In this document: positions 58,301-64,000 of the stretch, piece by piece
Layout of the letters: each line of letters begins with the position of its first letter
Position numbering within the stretch: the stretch's first letter is position 1
DNA from: Hydractinia symbiolongicarpus
Taxonomy: Eukaryota > Cnidaria > Hydrozoa > Anthoathecata > Hydractiniidae
DNA length: 64,000 nucleotides
Assembly (NCBI RefSeq): GCF_029227915.1
Contig: NC_079878.1
Coordinates: forward strand, 21,415,501 to 21,479,500
Direction of reading: 5' to 3'
Program-made: the position numbers and the translations under genes
The notes under the pieces: generated by a model
What the model was told of the DNA's origin: nothing
Database searches by the model: none
The model's input: the letters and a program-made list of their open reading frames with translations, nothing else

Positions 58301-59839
58301 GGCTAGCGGTAGTGTCTGACTTGGTGGACTCTTCATGAATGTTTTTAGAGCTTGAGTGTTTGTGTCCTTTAAACGAAGTTTGTGATGAGTGACGTAAGCT
58401 AGTTGAGGATTTAAATTGACACTCTTTGCTGGAACAGGACGGCAAAGAAACTGGTTGTTGCAACTCACTAAATAACAAATCCCTTTCGCCATGAAGGCTA
58501 CATTGCATCTTACTTCGTTGCAGCAAAATTGAATGCATTGTGATATATCTTTTACTGTACCGACTTTCTTGAACTGACCGGCTTCTATTCCGGCGTTCAA
58601 TGTTTGATCTCGAAGTACACGCCCGGCATTGCACGTCCAATCTCCAGATCTCGGATACAGCGGAGAGGCTAAACAAATAATCGGCTATGTATATACTGTG
58701 AAATAGAGAGAATGTTTGGTTCGGTAATTCTTCAAAATTATTTTAATTCTTAATGAAAAATAGGCGTTCCAAAACCTTAACTAGGATTAACAACCCTTTT
58801 TTTGTTTTAACTTTTTTAACTCCATCTTAGTTAGTAAGGGAATCACATGTGCATCATAAGAAATAGCGAACTAAGCAAATTAATTACTTTTTGTGATTTT
58901 CGCGAATTTTATCCACATTCTGTATGAAATATTCCAGAGTGGTCAATTATCAAAAAAAAAGCAATTCGAGCAAGTTCAATTAAAGGCCACCTTGTCTTAA
59001 TAGCCTTGGGATAAATCACCATTGCGAAAAACTGGTAGAAAAAACTTTAAAATGTTTCATTCGCGAAAAAAGAAACTTAAAGCTAACATTGCACAAATAA
59101 CAGAGCCAAAAAGAAAACAGTTTTTAAAAATACAAATATATAACACGAGAAAAAAATAGTATCGAAGTGTCTTTGCTACAGGAAAACCGAAAACCCGGTG
59201 CTGGATTACCTTTAGCTTGGGTTTTCTCGAATACATTGTACTGCAGCAAACATGTTTTGAAAGCATACACAACAACAACCAGATTTTCAGTAGATTCAAA
59301 ACACAAACAATGGCACGCTGCATGAATTCAGCATTTTTTTCCTTAACACCATTCAGAAATGATTTGCAGCTAGCTCACTCAGCTGTATTTGCTAACTTGC
59401 ATCTGTTTTGCACTTTATTTAAGATTTATTAGACCATTCGAGATTGTCAGAAAGAGAAAAAAAGCATCACTTTTGTATTTTTAATGCCGTCCCCAACCTC
59501 GTTCCAAAAATCTTTTAAAAAATTAAAAGCAGCGCTCCGTAATAGCAGTTCAGGGGCCAAGAGACCCTGTGTTCGAGGATATCTGTCCGCGAATTACTAA
59601 AACCCTGAAAATCAAAATATTAACATAAGCAACTTCAACACCAGGGGCCTCTTTAAAGAAAAAGAGGTCCTAGGATCGAGGTTTTTACTCGACATTATTC
59701 TTTTTTTTTAATTAACTAAATAAATAAACAAATCAATGAATATCACTGTACCTTGGAAAAGATTGAAAAGTGTGATAAATATTGTGTATTGTATCCATGT
59801 TGTTAAAATGACTTTCTTTAATTTTACGTGCACCGACAT
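43354..59839 (-). CDS. MANSC-SEA-HormR-GAIN/GPS single-pass surface protein, 2427 residues
   Basis: Twenty-two coding exons, all phases consistent: 59752-59839, 57331-58668, 57151-57183, 56255-56364, 56053-56111, 55683-55858, 55421-55522, 55161-55267, 51964-54957, 51656-51724, 50716-50805, 49596-49722, 48715-48870, 48033-48111, 47793-47919, 47527-47576, 47023-47134, 46492-46940, 46092-46117, 44489-44568, 44284-44340, 43354-44208. Domains: signal peptide 1-29; three MANSC-like 41-122, 233-315, 385-467; SEA-like about 489-600; HormR about 602-671; disordered 672-1669; GAIN 1670-1939 with GPS and HL/T cleavage site 1927/1928; stalk; one membrane helix from about 2059; tail 2090-2427. HormR plus GAIN is typical of adhesion GPCRs, but the seven-helix part is absent. 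Predicted cell-surface adhesion or mechanosensing protein, self-cleaved and held non-covalently. The role is inference. Confidence 0.87.
45006..45102. repeat. Foldback element, family A, in GAIN-gene intron
   Basis: Ends taactcgtctccagtgctc and gagcacgggcgacgaggttg are inverted; inner ttttttcactt / agttaaaaaaa. Confidence 0.75.
45469..45563. repeat. Foldback element, family A, in GAIN-gene intron
   Basis: Ends aacctcgttcccaacgcc and gccccctgggaacgaggttg are inverted. The centre resembles the 21324 copy (tatatcgg). Confidence 0.8.
46190..46425 (+). repeat. tRNA-derived SINE in intron 18-19
   Basis: The tRNA-like head gtggcgcatggccttgtg ... aatcacaaggctcg, cggttcgatct (B-box-like) is followed by a non-tRNA body (cccatatcattt, atgccggtgtatacctaatg). 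It occupies most of the intron. Confidence 0.6.
46492..46940 (-). other. Exon 18: stalk and single transmembrane helix
   Basis: Starts AVVEPPAVVDKK directly after the GPS C-terminal strand. Then come Lys/Glu/Pro repeats (EEKPKAEEKPKKEEKP), a Thr tract, PPPPGPSK and KKKDRK. The membrane helix has the form W-L-W-I, thirteen Leu, then CCCCICCLCC and RRKR. The juxtamembrane Cys are likely palmitoylated. The Leu tract is encoded by a trinucleotide-rich stretch. No second hydrophobic segment follows in the tail exons. Confidence 0.85.
47167..47280. repeat. Dispersed repeat family B, copy 3
   Basis: tctatattattagccgtcat, gatatataaaggacgg, ccccgtaactttttccacgg, gttgatgactagtt. In the intron between the two GPS exons. 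Confidence 0.75.
47391..47499. repeat. Foldback element, family A, between the GPS exons
   Basis: Ends caacttcgaccccagggt and acttggagacgagttg are inverted; inner atattgtatcttttc / gaaaatgcaagat partly paired. It ends 28 bases from the GPS exon 47527-47576. Confidence 0.65.
47638..47757. repeat. Foldback element, family A, in GAIN-gene intron
   Basis: Ends caaccttgtttccaggtct and tccctggggacgaggttt. The right inner arm ataagcgtagaatat matches the 4940 and 10674 copies. It fills nearly all of a 216-base intron. Confidence 0.75.
48155..48293. repeat. 139-bp element with perfect 18-bp inverted ends
   Basis: ctcttgcttcacctagcc at the left and its exact reverse complement at the right. Inner pairs include ttttaaaacggaact-like and agttccgtcc. 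It differs from families A and B, and sits in the intron between exons 13 and 14. Confidence 0.8.
50081..50645. repeat. 32-bp minisatellite, about 17 copies
   Basis: Unit ctccgtgttttatacgatag aaatcttcgccg, with variants (catattttacac, ttcgtcac). It fills over half of the intron between exons 11 and 12 of the GAIN gene. Confidence 0.9.
50832..51010. repeat. Dispersed repeat family B, copy 4
   Basis: tctatattataataatagcc, gtctgtctgtctctgcgcga, then ttaaaggacgggcgaccccg, tggatttttccacgggtaaa, cgactagt. Longer than the other copies through an internal insertion with a second ccacgggtaaat. Confidence 0.75.
51314..51379. repeat. Foldback element, family A (short)
   Basis: Ends caacctcaaccacagagctc and gagctctgggaacgag are inverted. 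Confidence 0.65.
51846..51945. repeat. Foldback element, family A (partial), next to exon 9
   Basis: Left tcgcaatccccagggtccct, inner aagctgatattacggagtgg, right atgccctgaaaacgaagttg. It ends 19 bases from the exon 9 donor. Confidence 0.55.
51964..54957 (-). other. Exon 9: 998-residue disordered insert between HormR and GAIN
   Basis: One 2994-base exon, phase 0 at both ends. It is Ser/Pro/Lys/Asp-rich. Furin-like sites: RRKR at about 1048-1051, RKRR at 1110-1113, KQRR at 1181-1184, with KR at 1166. Between them are two related acidic blocks (DSDDFESLFHEANR and TDDDFEHLFESGMF). A Thr tract (about 1411-1475, mucin-type O-glycosylation likely) is followed by tandem VEEKKPEEVKP-like units (about 1558-1640). 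No cysteine-rich fold is seen. Confidence 0.7.
55161..55522 (-). other. Exons 7-8: HormR domain
   Basis: Four cysteines in the hormone-receptor domain order: LVCPPEYNFDVHWPLGVYGT, VSIPCPRE, TTRQCSGT, then W-x-I-P-D-F-S-D-C. In adhesion GPCRs this module directly precedes GAIN. Here it is separated from GAIN by exon 9. Confidence 0.85.
55683..56364 (-). other. Exons 4-6: SEA-like domain
   Basis: YTVWLNITNERYKDEMVDN, then SLEFLNFAETLRSM, LYGNLEGFKYVEVIAF, then KILVAVFNI and a KGEL-type C-terminal strand. This follows the SEA order (strand, helices, FxxVxVxxF, central strand). The self-cleaving GSVVV is replaced by KPKILVAV, so autoproteolysis here is unlikely. Confidence 0.65.
55905..55957. 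repeat. Foldback element, family A (minimal)
   Basis: Ends caatctcgatcccaggac and gtcctggagacaaggttg with only about 17 bases between. In the SEA-region intron. Confidence 0.65.
56870..57075 (-). repeat. tRNA-derived SINE in intron 3-4
   Basis: On the minus strand: A box TGGTGTAGTGG and B box GTTCGAGTC are both exact. A seven-base pair ggaatgg/ccattcc closes the head, but the T stem does not pair, so it is not a working tRNA. The body continues to about 56870 (acccatttagtgccatgtac). Confidence 0.65.
57331..58668 (-). other. Exon 2: three tandem MANSC-like domains
   Basis: Each domain starts with a lone Cys (CNAGRV, CFPARIF, CQHNKVM) and has the core C-x3-CC-x4-C-(D/N)-(V/A)-(S/A)-F then C-Y-x-V-x-C and a last Cys before (S/A)-x-LA(Y/F)V. 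Core examples: CIQFCCNEVRCNVAF, CVDLCCKDKLCDVSF, CLSLCCADLFCDAAF. This is the MANSC/MANEC pattern known from HAI-1, LRP11 and KIAA0319. Spacers 1-2 (about 110 residues) and 2-3 (about 70) are Lys/Gln-rich. All three lie in one exon, unlike the highly split remainder. Confidence 0.75.
59493..59583. repeat. Foldback element, family A, in intron 1
   Basis: Left ccaacctcgttccaaaaatc, inner gcgctccgtaatagcag, right gagaccctgtgttcgagga. Confidence 0.6.
59630..59682. repeat. Foldback element, family A (minimal), in intron 1
   Basis: Ends caacttcaacaccaggggcc and ggtcctaggatcgaggtt with inner tcttta/aaaga pairing. Confidence 0.7.
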
Positions 59840-62416
59840 AAGTTCTTTCCTTCACATGCCATACATTCATCGAAACTAATTCTCTTCATCCAACATTAAC
59901 ATAAAAACTTGAAACGTTTTTTTGTTCTTTTTATACTCTTATTATATAGTTTTTTAATTCATACTTCTTAAAAATAAAAAAAAGGGATTTGACATGAAGC
60001 ACAAATTAGGTTTCATTTTGATTGGTGTAATATAATGCAGCATAAAAGAGGGTACGAAATGGGCTGCGCGTATTTTAAGATTTAGTGGCCTACACGAAAT
60101 CCAACTGAGGCGGTGAAAACATTTTAAATGTGCAGATTTTGCAGGCAATGCTAATAATAGCAACTATACAAATTGCACCTTTATTTAAAGTCACATCTCT
60201 TCTAAACGCAACAACGAAAAAGTTTGTCATATATCTTACTAGACTGACCGTGCTACCAGAAGAGAGATTATAGTAAACTAGTCGTTAGCCCGTGAAAAAA
60301 TCCACGAGTTCGCTCGTTCTTTTTATACTTGCTCAGCTAAGCTACCATTTTGCGTGACAGACGGACAGACGTATACGGGTATTATCATATAGATAAATAA
60401 ATAAATGCAGTTGCTTTTGCTCGAATAAGAAAATAATGTATCTTATGTAATCTTACAATCTCCAATAGAACGCATTATACCTAGATTGCAGAGATACAGA
60501 AAGCAAAGTTATCTAACTTCTAGGTTCTTCATTTTAACTCTTACAAGTAAATAACAAAAAAAAAGACTATTTCTTATAATAAAACTTAGTTTGCATGGAA
60601 CAAACTTCGATATTCCTAGTCTAGAACAGACAGCTTATAAAACCTCCGAAATTATACGCCTTAACCATATGGCATTAGGTAAAGGTTGAGTATTATGTAT
60701 CCTGCAACATTATTCTACCATGTGAAAGTGATAACTTTAAACAATAAATTTTAACATCCCAAATTTTAAAACAACTTTTCAAGCGATCTAAACCTTTCCA
60801 AGCCAGTTTTATTCTTGCAAAACAGAACGCCTGCTAGAGATGCAGGCGCTGTAGGAATTCTAAACACAAACAAACGCAGCTACAAAAAAATTTGCAATAT
60901 TCTGCAGCATATTTCTGCAGTCATGCGCATTATGATTGCAAACTTTTGCAAGTAGCATAAAAACAAAAACCACATCACTAGCAACATAAACTTCCATTTC
61001 GATATCTTCGCGAAAAAAAGCAAATTCTTGTTTCAAAATCCGTGCGGTTTTAAATTCCGATTGCAAACTCTTCCAAGTCTCTGCGGATAGCATGGTTGAA
61101 CTCTTGTTCGCACCGTATTACCTCACAGTAGAAAAATCGATTCAGATTTTTTAAAAGGTTCAATAATTCCATGCGCATTGAGCATGTTCCGCTTCATTGT
61201 GTTCACTCACAAAAGTATAATTCATATAAAAAACACCCCCAAACCAGACTTCTCATCACTGCGTAATCGCTGTACTTCGAAGACACTGGGAACTAAATTG
61301 CGTTTTTTGCTCAAAATAGTAAAAAATAGTAGGACAGCGAACAGTTTGAAGTTGGTTGCCATGGTATTTTTGACAAACTTATATGTTTAAGTTGCAAAAC
61401 GCGGAATTTTTTAAATGTTGTTTGACGATGTAAAGTAAAGCGAACCACTGAACAGGAGCAAAACAAGAAAACACGGTGGCGAAAGTTGTCGTTAAGAAAA
61501 CACGGTGGCGAAAGTTGTCGTTTTTATACTCGCTGCTCAGCTACCTAAAGTAAAATATTCACATGCTGGAAAGAAGAAACAAATAGGAATAACATTTGTT
61601 TCTCTATGCCAATAAAAATCAAATGCATTTAATATCTGCAGCTTTAACCTAGTCTTCCATCTAAGCAGGAATTCCAGAAACCAATTTATGATAATAGCGA
61701 GGTTGGGGAACTAAACTGTCAATTGAAACAAGTTGGAAAATCAATAAATTAGAAGATACAACGCAAACGATGACGTATATATTTATTGTATATTATCACT
61801 TCAGAACGGAAACTGTTATAGCCTTCTATTAAAAAGGTCTGGGAACTAAATTGTCAAATGAAACAACGAATGGGATTTCTTAACAAGATATGCATGTGAA
61901 TAAACGTGTCAGACGATTTGCTCATGTTAGGTGCACACCAAATCTCTTAACGTTCATAAAGAGTAACGACGAAATAGAAAATATGGAACAACAATATGTA
62001 TTTATTTCCAACTGCAAATTTCCAGATGGAAAAAAAAAGTCGATAAATTTGTTATATACCCTATGTTTCTTCAAATATATACAAATAAAATATTAAGGCT
62101 AAAAATATGATAAATATAACTAAATACATATAAAAATGAAAGAAAAAAGCATGGATCAAAGAAAAAAAACACAGCCAAGGAGATAAGATGAAACATAACA
62201 AAATAAGAAAAAGCTCCATCTGAGTTTATCCCGACAGCATAATTCAGCTCTTCTCTTTCACTCCACTTCATGTCGAGTGTACAAGAAACAAAGCAAAAAC
62301 TAACATTGATACATTATTCCATCATTTAATTACCTGCGGAGAAGTTTATTCTGACGGCATAATTCTGCTCACCTCCTTCATCCTCAGTCTTAACAATGAT
62401 GCATTATGTCATAATT
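59840..62416. other. Gene-free stretch upstream of the GAIN gene
   Basis: Holds the presumed promoter and 5' untranslated region of the GAIN gene, family B copy 5 (60277-60394), a 25-base tandem duplication (acacggtggcgaaagttgtc, 61472-61521) and the 3' untranslated region of the death-domain gene. No further exon that I can support. Confidence 0.5.
60277..60394. repeat. Dispersed repeat family B, copy 5
   Basis: actagtcgttagcccgtg, aaaaaatccacgagttcg, cagctaagctaccattttgc, gtatacgggtattatcatat. Same orientation as copy 1. Confidence 0.8.
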
Positions 62417-63939
62417 TTACGAGAAATGTTTTCGAGCTGTATCAACCTTCCCATACGCTATCAAAGCATCCTTCAAAACCTGATTCGTTGCACAGCTACC
62501 TCCACCATCTTTCCAAGCTAATAACATTTGAAACGCTTTTTCTGCAATGTCATCATAATTTATATGGTCCTTATGAATCATTTCGATTTTAGAATTTGGT
62601 ACTTTGAGTTTTCGTCCTAGATGTTTCCAATAAGTGGCGATATCTTTGGATAGTTCTTCCAATGTTTCTTCACTGGGCTGCGCACTTAAGGTGAGATCAA
62701 CCGTGCAGTATTTTTTGCTAGGACTTGGTGTCATAGGCGTATCCCTATTTCTCTGGTTGTCACCTGATAAGGAAATAAGAAGCGTAAAGTAGAACTTTTC
62801 AGCGACAAAAATATCCCCCTTAGAAATAGCTACAGGCTTATGATTTTTGCTACGTCCAAATTTTGATTGGTTGATAAAAAAGGTACTTTGCTGTCGAAAA
62901 TATTAAAATCGTTATATTATTACTATTTTTCAGGATGAAAACCCTTTAACACAAAATTAATAAGCAAAATAACCAATCAAATACAGTAATATTATTAAGC
63001 TGAAAATTTCTACGGTTTTTGTCGACATCCTTTCGCCGTTAAACGCAATTTCTGGTCAATTGTTGCTCCGCGACGGAAATATAATTCTCAAAGTGGAGTG
63101 GTCACGAGTTATAGCTAGTAGACAGCATGTGCAAGGGTCAATAAAAATCAAAAATGTCAAAACAATTTTAGACATACTTTTTTCGAAATAAGCAACAATA
63201 AAAATGAAAACTGTACAACAAAAATTCGGAGGTACGAAAATAAAAAGGAAGTTTAATATTTTTATTACAAAAGAATTACCATCAAGTGCCAACTGCCTTG
63301 TAACATAGCCAACGTGAAAATGTAATACCAATTTGTAACATTTACACAACACACTGGCGAAAATTTTTTTATGGTCGGAAATTTTCACGAAAAAAATTGG
63401 GCGATTCAAAAAAACTAATTTTTTTTTTGCCTTTTCGCGAATAATCAAAAATTTAATTTCGCCGAAATATACTTTTTTTGAATAATTTTTTTCTGCCTAA
63501 ACATATACAAGTACTAACCACACACGCATTTTCTAGTAATATTTTTTATTTTTGAAATTCCCGTAGAATAAAATTAGAATAAACTTTTAAAATTCGCGGA
63601 ATTTATTTTAACGGTTTGTCAAAAAAACATTTTGCGAACCTAATTTCGAGAATTTTCGAAAGGGTTAGCTAAATTTTACTTAATTTCCCAGTTAAAACGT
63701 TTTAGCATAAGTACAACTTCTTTTCAATTTCTCAGTGTTAATAAAATAATAAAATGTTATCGAAATTGGAAACATTTTTTGGCGACATATAAAAAACCAG
63801 TCGTTCTTCCCACAATTCCACTAACTTAGCTGATCGCGAAAACTTTCTTTTGGGTAAGGAAATAAAAATCACAGACCTTGCTCACTCAACCTTCTTTTCA
63901 ATTGATCAGCTGATTCTGTTACAGGCTTAGGAGTTGTAT
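62417..63939 (-). CDS. Death-domain protein, C-terminal part (5' end beyond window)
   Basis: Two exons visible: 63877-63939 and terminal 62417-62763, joined at CAAG|gtctgt ... atcag|GTGAC, with phase kept. About 136 residues. The Thr/Pro/Ser-rich linker (TPKPVTESADQLKRRL, RDTPMTPSPSKKY) leads to a death domain of about 85 residues: ELSKDIATYWKHLGRKLKVP, then KIEMIHKDHINYDDIAEKAF, QMLLAWKDGGGSCATNQVL and KDALIAYGK. The Trp in the first helix and the L-x-W-K-D-x-x-G motif are family-typical. The domain mediates homotypic assembly in apoptosis/NF-kB-type signalling. It is C-terminal here. The rest of the protein lies to the right, so its class (receptor, adaptor, UNC5- or ankyrin-like) cannot be told. 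Confidence 0.8.
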
Positions 63940-64000
63940 CTAAAATAAATGCAATATACTGCAGAATAAAAAACATAATTTTAGAGAACAAAAAAACATA

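Noticed and set aside
60860-61093. 77-residue minus-strand frame
   Set aside because: No family features and ends in low-complexity hydrophobic sequence. Could be part of the unresolved exon set near 61.2 kb.
61222-61362. 46-codon minus-strand frame with a signal-peptide-like start (MATNFKLFAVLLFFTILSKK)
   Set aside because: A possible first exon (GAA|gtacag donor), but no second exon could be joined with confidence, so it is not listed as a gene.

Overview
This is an animal (metazoan) nuclear genome window, AT-rich (roughly two-thirds A+T by eye). Its genes are split by short GT-AG introns, and the space between and inside them is full of short inverted repeats, SINE-like elements and minisatellites. 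The architecture (KLHL, Rho and UBE2E genes, GAIN/HormR/SEA/MANSC modules, dense foldback elements of one terminal sequence) fits a cnidarian or another early-branching invertebrate. The species call is inference only. There is no bacterial-style operon logic, and gene models were built by joining reading frames across splice sites with phase bookkeeping.

Layout. 418-9369 (+): tentative six-exon gene for a 149-residue protein I do not recognise. 3118-5971 (-), inside the large introns of that model: complete three-exon KLHL (BTB-BACK-Kelch) gene. 12999-13679 (+): one-exon basic/Ser-rich orphan with a poly(A) signal. 15242-24932 (-): complete five-exon UBE2E-type ubiquitin-conjugating enzyme with a 7.6-kb first intron. 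25000-31460: repeats, no convincing gene. 31461-32090 (+): small two-helix membrane protein (tentative). 33350-34409 (+): two-exon secreted protein without cysteine in its mature part. 38058-39455 (-): two-exon Rho-family GTPase with a CNIL prenylation box. 43354-59839 (-): the main item, a 22-exon gene for a 2427-residue surface protein. 62417 to beyond the right edge (-): C-terminal part of a death-domain protein.

Main finding. The 43.4-59.8 kb gene encodes a signal peptide, three MANSC-like domains, a SEA-like domain, a HormR domain, about 1000 residues of disordered, Thr- and Lys/Pro/Glu-rich sequence with several furin-like sites, then a full GAIN domain ending in an intact GPS cleavage motif (HL/T). 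No seven-helix receptor follows. Instead there is a charged/Thr-rich stalk, one poly-Leu/poly-Cys transmembrane helix and a Ser/Thr-rich cytoplasmic tail of about 340 residues. It therefore looks like an adhesion-GPCR ectodomain on a single-pass anchor. All 21 intron phases agree, so the model is well supported from sequence alone.

Regulatory/repeat context. Nearly every intron of about 180 bases or more in that gene carries an inverted repeat, SINE or minisatellite. Over 20 elements across the window share the same ends (CAACCTCGTCCCCAGGG-like). The genes shown are not obviously one pathway. KLHL (Cullin-3 adaptor) and UBE2E (E2) both belong to ubiquitylation, but nothing here shows that they act together.
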